From Dehalogenimonas sp. 4OHTPN (GTDB lineage Bacteria; Chloroflexota; Dehalococcoidia; Dehalococcoidales; Dehalococcoidaceae): a stretch of DNA of 64,000 nt. The notes beneath the pieces were generated by a model. It was given only the letters and a program-made list of their open reading frames with translations, did no database searches and had not been told where the DNA came from. Positions 26,294 through 35,498 of this stretch are shown one piece after another (within the stretch, counting starts at the first letter, position 1; each line of letters starts with the position of its first letter). Where the stretch lies: NCBI RefSeq assembly GCF_040448695.1, contig NZ_CP159307.1, forward strand, positions 1,116,001 through 1,180,000, in the 5' to 3' direction. Made by a program: the position numbers and the translations under genes.

Positions 26294-26348
26294 TTACGGC
26301 AAGTATTGCCGGCTTCATGCGCAGATGCATCTTCGCGCTGCATTTCGA

Positions 26349-26378
26349 TTGACAAAGGTACTAGGTCTAAGCTACGAT
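26349..26378 (+). promoter_or_regulatory. Proximal promoter candidate for the hdr-mvh operon
   Basis: TTGACA (26349-26354), 18 bases, TACGAT (26373-26378). The surrounding bases repeat parts of the upstream promoter (TTGACAAA, AGCTA, ACTAAAGATA), so the control region looks duplicated. Confidence 0.55.
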
Positions 26379-26423
26379 AAACCGCCCCGGACTTATGACT
26401 AAAGATACAAAGGCATAACGTTC

Positions 26424-27014
26424 ATGACTGAAATGCAGGCCGTTGCTGAATACGAACTAGTCCCGGGACACATCAGTGAGTTCGCCTCCGGAATCAAAGC
26501 CCTCCACGGCGTAGACGTCAACCTGTGCTACCAGTGCCGTAAGTGTACCTCCGGCTGCCCGCTGGCCGAATTCATGGACATGACACCCACCCAGGTCATC
26601 CATGCCGTCCGCCTCGGCCTAAAAGACCTGGTGCTCAATACCAACACCTACTGGCTGTGTGTTGCCTGCGGCACCTGCACCGCCCGCTGCCCCCAGGAGA
26701 CCGGCTTACTCAAGGTCATGGACGCATTGGCGAACGTGGCTATTAAGGAAGGCGTGCCCCCCAGGGAACCGGCAATCTCCGAGTTCTATAAGGCAGGCCT
26801 TTCGATCATCAAGAATTTTGGCATGATGTATGAGGCAGGGGTCGCTGGCCTGCTCAGTCTTAAGACCGGCAACATAGGCCGAGATGCCGGCATGGGTCTC
26901 CGAATGTTGAAGAAGGGCAAGTTGGACGTCATGCCCCATTTCCAAAACTCTCGAGAAATGAAAAAACTGTTCAAGAAGGTAGCCAAGAAAGAACAGGAGT
27001 TAGCCCGGTCTTGA
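26424..27014 (+). CDS. hdrC: Heterodisulfide reductase subunit C-like iron-sulfur protein
   Basis: 196 residues, soluble. Two [4Fe-4S] motifs, CYQCRKCTSGCP (about 35-46) and CVACGTCTARCP (about 79-90), typical of HdrC, which relays electrons from HdrA to the HdrB active site. The C-terminal third is helical and Lys-rich. In methanogens HdrABC reduces CoM-S-S-CoB; bacteria lack those thiols, so the acceptor here is unknown. First gene of a tightly packed operon; its TGA overlaps the TTG start of hdrB. Confidence 0.92.
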   Translation: MTEMQAVAEYELVPGHISEFASGIKALHGVDVNLCYQCRKCTSGCPLAEFMDMTPTQVIHAVRLGLKDLVLNTNTYWLCVACGTCTARCPQETGLLKVMDALANVAIKEGVPPREPAISEFYKAGLSIIKNFGMMYEAGVAGLLSLKTGNIGRDAGMGLRMLKKGKLDVMPHFQNSREMKKLFKKVAKKEQELARS

Positions 27015-27874
27015 AATACGCCTATTACAACAGTTGCTCGCTCCGGGCCACCGGCAAAGAATACTCTCATTCCGTACGCCGGGTTTTTGGCCTTCTTGGT
27101 CTTGAACTCCAGGAACCCAAGAACTGGGTCTGCTGCGGCTCAACTCTGGCTCACAACGCTTCGGTGCTGTTGGCCGACACTCTGCCATTAAAGAATTTGG
27201 CCGAGATCCAGAAGATGGGTCTGAACGAAGTGGTGGTGCCCTGCACCGCCTGCTACAACCGGTTCAAGGTAGCCCAGGCCGAAGATAAAAGTGACCTGCG
27301 TCTAAAACACGAGATCGAAAACATCATCGGCCACAAATTCGAACAGCCTGTTGCGGTGACCCACCCGCTAGAGATGCTCTCCACCGACGAGAACCTGGCG
27401 AAACTCAGAAGCCTAGTGAAACGTGATCTGTCTCATATGAAGGTCGTTTCCTATTACGGCTGCCTGCTGGTGCGTCCACACAAGGAGACCGGATTCCGCG
27501 ACAACCCGGAGTACCCTGTGACGATGGATAAGATACTGGGCGCCGTCGGCATCAAGACGCTAGACTGGTCGCACAAGGTGGAATGCTGCGGCGGATCGCT
27601 GTCCATCACCCGGCCTGATGCGGTACTGAAGTTGACTTCCAGAATTCTCGATGACGCCAGGGCTGTCGGTGCCGCGGCTGTCTCCGTGCCCTGCACCTTC
27701 TGCCAGTTGAACCTGGACCTTCGCCAGGAAGACCTGAAGGTCCAGGGTAAGACCTACAATCTGCCGATATTCTATTTTACCGAACTCATCGCTTTAGCCT
27801 TGGGCGTACCGGAGAAGGAACTCATGCTCAATAAGCATTTCGTCGAAGGCGAAAAACTGCTGGTGAAAGCTTAA
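27011..27874 (+). CDS. hdrB: Heterodisulfide reductase subunit B-like protein
   Basis: 287 residues from TTG 27011, overlapping the hdrC stop (TTGA). Two CCG domains hold the non-cubane clusters of HdrB: NWVCCGSTLAHN with VVPCTACYNR, and VECCGGSLSITRP with SVPCTFCQLNLDLRQ. In HdrB these clusters do the disulfide chemistry. Full length, no transmembrane helix. It works with HdrC and the HdrA encoded next. Confidence 0.93.
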   Translation: MKYAYYNSCSLRATGKEYSHSVRRVFGLLGLELQEPKNWVCCGSTLAHNASVLLADTLPLKNLAEIQKMGLNEVVVPCTACYNRFKVAQAEDKSDLRLKHEIENIIGHKFEQPVAVTHPLEMLSTDENLAKLRSLVKRDLSHMKVVSYYGCLLVRPHKETGFRDNPEYPVTMDKILGAVGIKTLDWSHKVECCGGSLSITRPDAVLKLTSRILDDARAVGAAAVSVPCTFCQLNLDLRQEDLKVQGKTYNLPIFYFTELIALALGVPEKELMLNKHFVEGEKLLVKA

Positions 27875-27876
27875 TA

Positions 27877-30800
27877 GTGGATAAGATTAAGATCGGGGCA
27901 GCCCTCGTCGTCGGCGGCGGCGTCGGCGGCATGCAGACAGCCCTGGACCTGGCAGAGGCCGGCATCAAGGTCTATCTGTTGGACGAAGCGCCGGCCATCG
28001 GCGGTAAGATGGTGCAGCTGGACAAGACCTTCCCCACCAACGACTGCGCCATGTGCACCGTGTCGCCCCGGTTAGTGTCCATTGACCGCCATCTCAATAT
28101 CGAACTATTGACCAACTCCAAAGTTCTTGGGTGCGAAGGTGAGGCCGGTAATTTCCGGGTCAAAGTCCTTAAAAAAGCCCGCTGCGTCGATACCTCCAAA
28201 TGCACCGGTTGCAACGTCTGCATCGAGAAATGTCCGGCCAAAACAACCAGCGAGTTCGACCGCGGGCTGGCCAAACGCAAAGCGATCTACATCCCTTACG
28301 CCCAGGCGGTGCCCAACGTCCCGGTCATCGACAAAGGCAATTGCATCTACTTCAAGAAGGGCAAGGGTTGCAAGGCCTGCGAGAAGTTCTGCGAAGCCGG
28401 CGCCATCCTGCTGGACCAGCAGGATGAGACAGTCGAAATCAATGTCGGCGCCGTCGTCCTGGCCCCGGGCTACGACCTGTTCGATGCTGCGGAAAAGCCG
28501 CAACTGGGTTTTGGCCGCTACCCGGACGTCCTGACCAGCCTCCAATTCGAACGCATGCTCTCGGCCTCTGGGCCGTTCGCTGGTAAGGTGATACGGCCAT
28601 CCAGCGGCCAATTGCCCAAGAAAGTCGCCTTCATCCAGTGCGTCGGCTCGCGGGAGACCTCGGCTGATTTCTGTTCCGCCGTCTGCTGCATGTACGCCAC
28701 CAAGGAAGCCCTCATCCTCAAGGAACACCACCCGGAGATAGATGTTGCCGTCTTCTATATCGATATCCGCGCCTACGGTAAAGGTTTCGAGGCCTACTAC
28801 GAAAGAGCCAAGAAGGCCGGGGTGCGTTATATCCGCTGCCAGCCATCGTCCCTGAAACAAATACCATCGAGCAAAGATATTGTCGTCCGTTACCAGGACG
28901 AGCAGGGCCGCCTGCAAGAAGAAAACTTCGAGATGGTGATGCTGTCCTGCGGCCTTAGACCGTCGAAAGCCGGCCAATTGGTGTCCGATACCTTTGGCGT
29001 CAGGCTGAACGGCGACGGCTTCTGCGTCACCGAAGGATTGGACCCGGTGGCCACCAACATCGAGGGCATCTACGCCGTGGGCGCCTTCACCGGGCCAAAG
29101 GACATACCGGAGACGGTCATCCAGGCCGGCGCCGCGGCGTCCCGAGTGCTGGCGCTGCTTTCGGAGAAACGCGGCGAACTGCTCCAGGAGCGGACCTATC
29201 CCGGTGAAAGGTCTGTCGACGGCGCCGAGCCGCGCACCGGCGTCTTTGTCTGCCACTGCGGCAAGAACATTGCCTCGGTGGTCAGCATTCCTGAGGTCGT
29301 CGAATACGCCAAAACGCTGCCTAACGTCGCCTACGTCACCGATACCCTCTTCGCCTGCGCCACCGACGCCGGGGAAAAGATTAAAGAAGCCATCATCGAG
29401 CACGATTTGAACCGGGTAATCATCGCCGCCTGCACGCCGCGTACCCACGAAGGCCTTTTCCAGGACACGCTTCGCGAGGCCGGCCTCAACCCATATCTCT
29501 TAGAGATCGCCAACATCCGCAACCAGTGCTCCTGGGTGCACATGCACCAGCCGGCCGAGGCCACCGCCAAGGCCAGGGACATTATCCGTCTGGCGGCGGT
29601 CAAGGTGTCCCACCTCCGGCCGCTGCACCCCGGCCACGTCGCGGTCAGCCATGACGGGCTCGTCATCGGCGGCGGACTTGCCGGCATGACGGCTGCCCTG
29701 GGGCTGGCCGACGCCGGCTACAAGACCTACCTGCTGGAGAAGAGCCGCGAACTCGGCGGCAACCTGCGGCGGGTAAAATTCGGCGAACCCGGCGAAGAAC
29801 CTCAAGCCAAACTTAAAGAACTCGTCGAGCGGATTAAGATCCATCCCAACATCGAGCTTCACCTCGAATCGAAGGTCACCGCTTTCGACGGCGCCGCCGG
29901 CAATTTTATCGTAGATTTCGAGACCGACGGCGAGACTCGGCAGGTCAAGGCCGGCGCCGTCATCGTCGCCACCGGCGCCGCTGAATACAAGCCGGTGGAA
30001 TACCTCTACGGCCAGAGCCCAAAGGTGATCACCCAGCTCGACCTGGAGGAACGTATCTCTCTTGAGAGGATCGACGCCCGCACCGTGGTCATGATCCAGT
30101 GCGTCGGCTCCCGGGACGAAAAGCACCCTTACTGCAGCCGCCTGTGCTGCGTCCAGGCAATCAAAAACGCCATCAAGCTCAAGGCCCGCCAGCCGAAGAC
30201 CGAGGTGTTCATCCTGTACCGCGATATCCGCGCCTACAGCCTCCACGAAGCTGAATACACCCGCGCCCGCAAACTGGGGGTGCGCTTCATCCGCTATGAA
30301 CAGGACCAGCCGCCGGCGGCCAGCCGGAACGGCACCGACCTGGTGGTTTCGGTCATCGACCCGATCCTCCATGCCCGTCTGAACATCCCCACCGACCTCC
30401 TGGTGCTTTCGACCGGCGTCGTGCCGGACGGGGACCAGGAACTGGCCCGGATGCTGAAGCTGCCCCAGTCCGAAGACGGCTTCTTGATGGAGGCTCATAT
30501 CAAGCTGCGGCCGGTGGATTCTCCGGTGGAAGGCGTCTTCCTGGCCGGCCTGGCCCATGGCCCGAAACTGGCCGACGAGTCCATCGCCCAGGCGGGCGCC
30601 GCCGCCGCCAAAGCCGCCGCCATCCTGTCTAAGGAAGAGATCAAGCTCGAGGCCTGCGTCTCGGAGGTGAAGGACGAAAATTGCGACGGCTGCGCCTACT
30701 GCGTCGATCCTTGTCCCTTCAAGGCCATCACCCTGGTGGAGTACATGTCCGGCGACGCCGTCAAGAAGACCGCCGAGACGGACCCGGCCAAGTGCCAGGG

Positions 30801-30906
30801 CTGCGGCGTCTGCATGGCCACCTGCCCCAAGAAGGGCATCATGGTCAAGAATTTCAACCTGGACGAACTGTCCGACATGGTGGCGGCGGTGCTGTCCCCG
30901 GTATAA
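27877..30906 (+). CDS. hdrA: Heterodisulfide reductase subunit A-like flavoprotein, double length
   Basis: 1009 residues from GTG 27877. Residues 1-430 form one FAD module (ALVVGGGVGGMQTALDLAEAG, CAMCTVSPRL, ferredoxin motif CTGCNVCIEKCP, and CKACEKFCEAG). Residues 458-950 form a second (FVCHCGKNIASVV, LVIGGGLAGMTAALGLADAG, QCVGSRDEKHPYCSRLCC). Two ferredoxin clusters close the protein (CDGCAYCVDPCP, CQGCGVCMATCP). HdrA is the electron-bifurcating flavin subunit that receives electrons from the hydrogenase through MvhD. Methanogen HdrA is about 650 residues; two fused FAD modules in one chain, here lacking an N-terminal thioredoxin-reductase insert, are known from bacterial forms. GC-rich, with long shadow frames on the other strand. 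Confidence 0.93.
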   Translation: MDKIKIGAALVVGGGVGGMQTALDLAEAGIKVYLLDEAPAIGGKMVQLDKTFPTNDCAMCTVSPRLVSIDRHLNIELLTNSKVLGCEGEAGNFRVKVLKKARCVDTSKCTGCNVCIEKCPAKTTSEFDRGLAKRKAIYIPYAQAVPNVPVIDKGNCIYFKKGKGCKACEKFCEAGAILLDQQDETVEINVGAVVLAPGYDLFDAAEKPQLGFGRYPDVLTSLQFERMLSASGPFAGKVIRPSSGQLPKKVAFIQCVGSRETSADFCSAVCCMYATKEALILKEHHPEIDVAVFYIDIRAYGKGFEAYYERAKKAGVRYIRCQPSSLKQIPSSKDIVVRYQDEQGRLQEENFEMVMLSCGLRPSKAGQLVSDTFGVRLNGDGFCVTEGLDPVATNIEGIYAVGAFTGPKDIPETVIQAGAAASRVLALLSEKRGELLQERTYPGERSVDGAEPRTGVFVCHCGKNIASVVSIPEVVEYAKTLPNVAYVTDTLFACATDAGEKIKEAIIEHDLNRVIIAACTPRTHEGLFQDTLREAGLNPYLLEIANIRNQCSWVHMHQPAEATAKARDIIRLAAVKVSHLRPLHPGHVAVSHDGLVIGGGLAGMTAALGLADAGYKTYLLEKSRELGGNLRRVKFGEPGEEPQAKLKELVERIKIHPNIELHLESKVTAFDGAAGNFIVDFETDGETRQVKAGAVIVATGAAEYKPVEYLYGQSPKVITQLDLEERISLERIDARTVVMIQCVGSRDEKHPYCSRLCCVQAIKNAIKLKARQPKTEVFILYRDIRAYSLHEAEYTRARKLGVRFIRYEQDQPPAASRNGTDLVVSVIDPILHARLNIPTDLLVLSTGVVPDGDQELARMLKLPQSEDGFLMEAHIKLRPVDSPVEGVFLAGLAHGPKLADESIAQAGAAAAKAAAILSKEEIKLEACVSEVKDENCDGCAYCVDPCPFKAITLVEYMSGDAVKKTAETDPAKCQGCGVCMATCPKKGIMVKNFNLDELSDMVAAVLSPV

Positions 30907-30927
30907 CGAACAACGGGATTAGAGACG

Positions 30928-31371
30928 ATGACAATGACCGAGGCTATCGAAAACACCGCTGAAGCCGGCTACCAGCCGCTGATAATCTGCTTTGCCTGCA
31001 ACTGGTGCTCCTACGCCGCCGCCGACCTGGCCGGGGTGTCGCGTATCCAGTACCCACCCAACGTACGCATTATCCGGGTGATGTGCTCCGGCATGGTCCA
31101 CCCCAATCTGGTTATCGACGCTCTGACCAAAGGCGCCGACGGCGTACTGATGTGCGGCTGCCACCCCGGAGACTGCCACTACCGGGAAGGCAACCTCCGA
31201 GCGGAGTCCCGGGCCGAGGCTATCAAGCTGATGCTCCAGGACTTCGGGCTGGAGGAAGAGCGCTACCGGTTAGAGTGGGTCTCGGCTTCGGAGGGCGCCC
31301 GTTTCGCTAAAGTGGTGACCGACATGGTCAATGAACTCAAGACTCTAGGCCCCAGCCCGTATAAGATGTAA
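30928..31371 (+). CDS. mvhD: MvhD-family hydrogenase delta subunit
   Basis: 147 residues. MvhD carries a [2Fe-2S] cluster and connects the F420-non-reducing hydrogenase to HdrA. Visible Cys: IICFACNWCSYAAAD, RVMCSGMVHP and VLMCGCHPGDCHYREGN, all in family order. It lies 21 bases after hdrA, confirming a hydrogenase-Hdr complex. An ATG two codons in (30934) is possible. Confidence 0.94.
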   Translation: MTMTEAIENTAEAGYQPLIICFACNWCSYAAADLAGVSRIQYPPNVRIIRVMCSGMVHPNLVIDALTKGADGVLMCGCHPGDCHYREGNLRAESRAEAIKLMLQDFGLEEERYRLEWVSASEGARFAKVVTDMVNELKTLGPSPYKM

Positions 31372-31379
31372 GGAGAACG

Positions 31380-31565
31380 ATGGAACTCGCCCGCCTCTTC
31401 GACGGCAAGAAATTCATGTGGGATGGGAAGAAGTACGACACTGAAGCCGATAGCCTGGAGCAGGAGCAGCATTACCGCTCGCTCGGCTTCGAGGTGCGAT
31501 CGGCGTCCGAGGACGATGGCCACTACCTGTTCACCCGCCGCGTCGTCGCCAGCACCGCGGGATAA
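31380..31565 (+). CDS. Small hypothetical protein of the hydrogenase operon
   Basis: 61 residues, MELARLFDGKKFMWDGKKYD at the start, acidic and with no Cys or membrane segment. It sits between mvhD and mvhG, with AAGGAGAACG just before the ATG and only eight bases after mvhD. Position and RBS support a translated gene. No family is recognised; it could be an assembly factor or a small subunit. Confidence 0.62.
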   Translation: MELARLFDGKKFMWDGKKYDTEADSLEQEQHYRSLGFEVRSASEDDGHYLFTRRVVASTAG

Positions 31566-31628
31566 TCACTCCGCCGGCACCCGTTTACCGGCTATAGCAG
31601 CAACCCGAAAATAAAAGGAGGAAATGGC

Positions 31629-32546
31629 ATGGTACGTGTAGCGGAAGAATGGTTTGCCGTCTGCGGCGGCTGCGAGGTGTCCATCCTGGACATTGGCGAG
31701 CCGCTTCTGGACCTCTTGCCCAGCCTGGAATTCGTCCATATGCCGGTGCTGATGGACCACAAACTCTTCGGCCAGACCGGTGAAAAGAAACACATGGAAA
31801 TCCCCGAGGCTGATGTCGGCATCGTCACCGGCAGCATCCGCAACCAGGAGAACAAGGAACTGGCTGAAGAGATGCGCCGCAAGTGCAAAATAATCATCTC
31901 CCTGGGCTCCTGCGCCAACTTCGGCGGTGTTCCGGCACTGGGCAATATGTACAACAACGCCGAAATCTTCGATATGGCCTACCGCAAGACGACCAGCACC
32001 GAAGCAGGCGACAACCCGTCTCAGGGCCTGCCGGCCCTGACCGACCGCGTATATTCGGTCAACGAGATTATCAAGGTGGATGTCTCCATCCCAGGGTGCC
32101 CGCCTACTCCGGAATGGATCGCCGGTGCCCTGACATCACTCCTCCAGGGGAAGAGTTTCTCCCTGCCTGAGAAAAGCGTCTGCGATGATTGCCCCACTGT
32201 TCGCGAGAAAAAAGCCAAAGTGGCCATCCGCCGCCCGCTGCAGCCCGCCGAGTTCACGCCCGGCCGCTACGACAACATGCGTTGCATGAACGAGCAGGGC
32301 ATCCTTTGCCTGGGCCCGGCCACCCGCACCGGCTGCGGCGGTTCAGAGAAGACGCCTCGCTGCATCAAGGCTTACATGCCCTGCCGAGGCTGCTACGGCC
32401 CCATCAGGGCCGGCGCCAATCCTATGGTAGACATGATGGGCGCGCTTTCGTCGGTCGGTCTGGACCCCAAGCAGATCGAAGACCGCATGGCCACTTTCAA
32501 CCGCTTCATCGGTGCCGGGCGCCTGCGCCCCATGCCGGCCCGCTAG
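31629..32546 (+). CDS. mvhG: F420-non-reducing-type [NiFe] hydrogenase small subunit
   Basis: 305 residues, no Tat signal peptide, so cytosolic. It holds the iron-sulfur relay. CGGCEVSILD (C12, C15) is the proximal cluster start, ISLGSCANFGGVP and IPGCPPTPEWIAGAL follow, and the Cys-rich C-terminal half has CDDCP, CLGPATRTGCGG and CIKAYMPCRGCYGP. ATG 31629 is preceded by AAAGGAGG. It pairs with the large subunit encoded 23 bases downstream. Confidence 0.95.
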   Translation: MVRVAEEWFAVCGGCEVSILDIGEPLLDLLPSLEFVHMPVLMDHKLFGQTGEKKHMEIPEADVGIVTGSIRNQENKELAEEMRRKCKIIISLGSCANFGGVPALGNMYNNAEIFDMAYRKTTSTEAGDNPSQGLPALTDRVYSVNEIIKVDVSIPGCPPTPEWIAGALTSLLQGKSFSLPEKSVCDDCPTVREKKAKVAIRRPLQPAEFTPGRYDNMRCMNEQGILCLGPATRTGCGGSEKTPRCIKAYMPCRGCYGPIRAGANPMVDMMGALSSVGLDPKQIEDRMATFNRFIGAGRLRPMPAR

Positions 32547-32569
32547 CACAGGGATAAGGAGAGAGAAAG

Positions 32570-34012
32570 ATGAAAGAAATTGTCATACAGCCCGTGTCCC
32601 GTATCGAAGGCGGGGCTAAGATCACCATTCAACTTGATGACGCCGGGAACGTCGCTGATTCCCGTGTAAGCGTTCTCGAACTCCGCGGATTCGAGCGCTT
32701 CTGCATTGGTCGACCAGTAGAAGAAATGCCGCGTATTACCACCCGTATCTGCGGCGTCTGCCCATGGTCCCACCACCTTGCGGCCGCTAAAGCCTGTGAC
32801 GCTGTCTTCGGCGTCACTCCACCACCTGCCGGTCGCAAGCTACGCGAGTTGTGCAACAGTGTAGCCTACATGGAAGAACATATCCTGCACTTCTATTTCC
32901 TGGGTGGCGGCGACTTCGTCATGGGCCCCGGCGCAGCGTACGAGATCCGCAACGTCTTCGGCATCGCCCAGAAGCTCCCGGATGTCGCCCGCAACGTGGT
33001 CAAGGTGCGCCACATGTGCGCCCACATGCTGGAGATGATCGCCGGCAAGTCCATCCACCCGGTGGCCGCGGTACCCGGCGGTTTCTCCAAGCCGCTGACC
33101 GAGGCGGAGCGCAAGGAACTTATACCCATGGCCCAGCAGGCTCTGGAATTGGCCAAGTTCTCCATGGAATACGCCAAGAAGAATATCTTCCCGGCTTACC
33201 TCGACGTCGTCAAAACCGTCGGCGTCATCAAGACCGGCTTCCTGGGCACGGTCAAGGCCGACGGCACCATGGACCTCTACGACGGCAAGCTCAGGATGAT
33301 GGACCCGGACGGCAAGTATGAGGACTTCGAGGCCAAGGACTACCTGGACTACATCTCGGAGCACGTAGAGCCGTGGTCTTTCGTCAAATTCCCCTACAAC
33401 AAGAAGTGGGGCGGCTTCTCCATGGACCCGGACAATCCTTCCGGCATCTACCGCGTCAATACCCTGGCCCGCCTCAACGTTGCTGATAGAATCTCCACGC
33501 CGTTGGCTCAGGCCGAACTGGAAGAGTTCCGCGCTACCTTCGGCCGTCCCGTCCAGGCAACTCTCCTCTTCCACTGGGCGCGCCTGATCGAACTTCTCTA
33601 CAACGCCGAAAAAGCCCTGGAACTGCTGAACGACCCGGAGATCACCTCCACCAACACCCGCGTCGCCGTGACGCCGCGGGCGGCCCGGGGCGTCGGCTGC
33701 ACCGAGGCGCCGCGCGGCACCCTGATCCACGACTACACCACCGACGAAAAGGGCCTGGTGACCGCCGCCAACCTGATCGTAGCCACCTGCCAGAACAACG
33801 CCCCCATCAACATGTCGGTCAAGCAGGCGGCCAAACTCCTCATCAAGGACGGCAAATACGACGAGGCCATTCTGAACACGGTGGAGATGACAATCCGCGC
33901 CTATGACCCCTGTCTGTCCTGCGCCAGCCATGACCTCAACGGCCAGCTGGCCTGCAAGGTAGACATCGTCAGCGCTGACGGTGAGCTTATCGAGACGCTG
34001 TCCAACCAGTAA
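32570..34012 (+). CDS. mvhA: F420-non-reducing-type [NiFe] hydrogenase large subunit
   Basis: 480 residues. It holds the NiFe site: RICGVCPWSHH at 59-69 and DPCLSCASH at 446-454 supply the four Cys ligands. The 26-residue tail after His454 is of the kind removed by a maturation protease, which is encoded next. The N-terminus (IVIQPVSRIEGGAKITIQLDDAG) is the usual family start. Oxidises H2 in the cytosol for MvhD/HdrA. The RBS is GGAGAGA just before ATG 32570. Codon use is strongly GC-biased, as in hdrA, suggesting high expression. Confidence 0.96.
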   Translation: MKEIVIQPVSRIEGGAKITIQLDDAGNVADSRVSVLELRGFERFCIGRPVEEMPRITTRICGVCPWSHHLAAAKACDAVFGVTPPPAGRKLRELCNSVAYMEEHILHFYFLGGGDFVMGPGAAYEIRNVFGIAQKLPDVARNVVKVRHMCAHMLEMIAGKSIHPVAAVPGGFSKPLTEAERKELIPMAQQALELAKFSMEYAKKNIFPAYLDVVKTVGVIKTGFLGTVKADGTMDLYDGKLRMMDPDGKYEDFEAKDYLDYISEHVEPWSFVKFPYNKKWGGFSMDPDNPSGIYRVNTLARLNVADRISTPLAQAELEEFRATFGRPVQATLLFHWARLIELLYNAEKALELLNDPEITSTNTRVAVTPRAARGVGCTEAPRGTLIHDYTTDEKGLVTAANLIVATCQNNAPINMSVKQAAKLLIKDGKYDEAILNTVEMTIRAYDPCLSCASHDLNGQLACKVDIVSADGELIETLSNQ

Positions 34013-34016
34013 AAAA

Positions 34017-34514
34017 ATGGAATACCTGCCGGATTACTACCGCAAAGATCTCTTAGTGCTGGGGGTAGGCAATCCGCTCTTCGGTGACGACGGATACGGC
34101 CCGGCCGTGGCGGAGGAACTCACCCGCCGCGACCGGGTCCCGTCTTTTGCGGCGGTGCTGGATGTCGGCACCGGCGTGCGGGAAATCTTATTCGACCTGA
34201 TCCTGAGCCCGGAACGGCCCAAAGAGGTGGTCATCGTCGACGCCCTGGACTGCGGCCGGCAGCCGGGCGAGGTCTTCAGGGTGAAGGTCGATGAGGTGCC
34301 CAAGATCAAGAGCCACGATTTCTCGTTGCACCTGGCGCCGTCGCTCAACCTTCTCCAGGAACTGCGTGACAACGCCGGGGTGGCGGTGACCATCATCGCG
34401 GCCCAGCCGAAGCCGATCCCGGAGATCGTCACCGCCGGGCTGTCGGAGCCGATGCGGAAGGCCGTCGCCGAGACGGCGGACTACATCGAAGAGACTTGTT
34501 TCAGGCCTGAATGA
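34017..34514 (+). CDS. [NiFe] hydrogenase maturation protease
   Basis: 165 residues from ATG 34017; the frame extends back to 33981 inside mvhA, but the domain begins here. LVLGVGNPLFGDDGYGPAVAEEL holds the first Ni-probe acidic residue and EVVIVDALDCGRQPGEVFRV the second. It clips the C-terminal tail of the large subunit after nickel insertion. The third usual ligand would be the His of SHDFSLHLAP. Last gene of the hdr-mvh operon. Confidence 0.92.
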   Translation: MEYLPDYYRKDLLVLGVGNPLFGDDGYGPAVAEELTRRDRVPSFAAVLDVGTGVREILFDLILSPERPKEVVIVDALDCGRQPGEVFRVKVDEVPKIKSHDFSLHLAPSLNLLQELRDNAGVAVTIIAAQPKPIPEIVTAGLSEPMRKAVAETADYIEETCFRPE

Positions 34515-34602
34515 CACAACCTGAATCCCGAGAGCCCGAACGCTAGCGAACTGCCCGAAGCGTCACTCGCAACTCAAGACTCATGACTCGCGGCCCGCGG
34601 CG

Positions 34603-34914
34603 CTAGGCGTTCTCGTCGGACCAGTTCTGCATGATGCGCTTGATGCGCTCGGCCAGCTTGGGGCTGGAGCGCAAGCGCTGGATGAAGACCGGGCAGGCCT
34701 CCACCATTGAGTTCTGCACCGCCTGGGCCATGCTGCCGATAAGGTTCTGCATATTGCTGTCGTCTTGTGCAGTGAAGGTCACCCCCTGCTGCGCCTCGAT
34801 CTGCCGCCGGATGTCGTCGGCGGTGAAGCGCATCGGCACGGTGCAGGACTTGTACCACATGCACTCGCGGCACTGGGCTATGTTACTGGCTTCCCTGAGA
34901 ATATCGTCGGTCAT
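34603..34914 (-). CDS. Small Cys-motif protein of unknown function
   Basis: 103 residues from ATG 34914. CRECMWYKSCTVPMRFTADDIRRQIE near the N-terminus could bind a cluster or zinc; a later Cys sits in EACPVFIQRL. The rest is helical. It lies just after the hydrogenase operon on the opposite strand. The coding frame has normal codon use, but no family is recognised. Confidence 0.6.
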   Translation of the reverse strand: MTDDILREASNIAQCRECMWYKSCTVPMRFTADDIRRQIEAQQGVTFTAQDDSNMQNLIGSMAQAVQNSMVEACPVFIQRLRSSPKLAERIKRIMQNWSDENA

Positions 34915-34997
34915 TTCTTTTCCTTTTGAGTGCCCGCCCTGAAGGCGAAACTATTGAATGCGCGACTTTTCCGCGCCCTAGTATTATACAATATCCT

Positions 34998-35498
34998 TCA
35001 ATCGATTTTCCCGATAGCTTGCGCCAATTCGGCTGCGCTGGTGAAAGCCCCGGTCTTGATCTCGGCTACCCGGCCGCGGCTGTCGATGAAAAAAGTCGTC
35101 GGCGTGAAGCGGATGCCGTACCTGGCGGCCACCGCGGCGTTGGCGTCGCGGAGCACGGCAAAGGTGTAGTTGTTCGACGCCATGAATGATTCAAGCGCCG
35201 CCGCCGAATCGCGTATGGCGATGGTCAGTATAACGGCGCCGGTGTTGCCCGCGGCATGCACGGCCTGAAAGTAGGGCAGTTCCTCGATGCACGGCGGGCA
35301 GCTCAACTGCCAAAAGTTGATGACCACCGGCTGGCCGGAGAAATCCTCCAGGGACACTCCCTGGCCGGACAGGTTGCCCAGGGTGAAGCCTGGGGCTTCG
35401 GCCTTCGGTGAGCAGCCGGCCACGGCCAGCACCATGGCGACGGACAGCATGGCGGCGATACATCGGGCAAATGCTCGTTGAATCACTAGTATCCTCAT
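34998..35498 (-). CDS. TlpA-like thioredoxin-fold lipoprotein
   Basis: 166 residues. The signal peptide ends in a lipobox (VLAVAGC, lipid-modified C29). The thioredoxin fold has SCPPC (C67, C70) in NFWQLSCPPCIEELPYF and the cis-Pro loop FTPTTFFID. Exported and membrane-anchored, it should reduce or exchange disulfides outside the membrane. Its start overlaps the end of ccdA by four bases, so CcdA probably supplies its electrons from cytosolic thioredoxin. Confidence 0.92.
   Translation of the reverse strand: MRILVIQRAFARCIAAMLSVAMVLAVAGCSPKAEAPGFTLGNLSGQGVSLEDFSGQPVVINFWQLSCPPCIEELPYFQAVHAAGNTGAVILTIAIRDSAAALESFMASNNYTFAVLRDANAAVAARYGIRFTPTTFFIDSRGRVAEIKTGAFTSAAELAQAIGKID

Noticed and set aside
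28105-29448. 447-residue minus-strand open frame inside hdrA
   Set aside because: Antisense to an excellent HdrA coding frame; it comes from high-GC codon structure and has no recognisable domain.
29500-30558. 352-residue minus-strand open frame inside hdrA
   Set aside because: Same reason: shadow of the GC-rich gene, with low-complexity Gly/Val/Asp composition.
32840-33931. 363-residue minus-strand open frame opposite mvhA
   Set aside because: mvhA has both NiFe motifs in the sense frame. The antisense frame has shadow-like Asp/Gly/Val composition.
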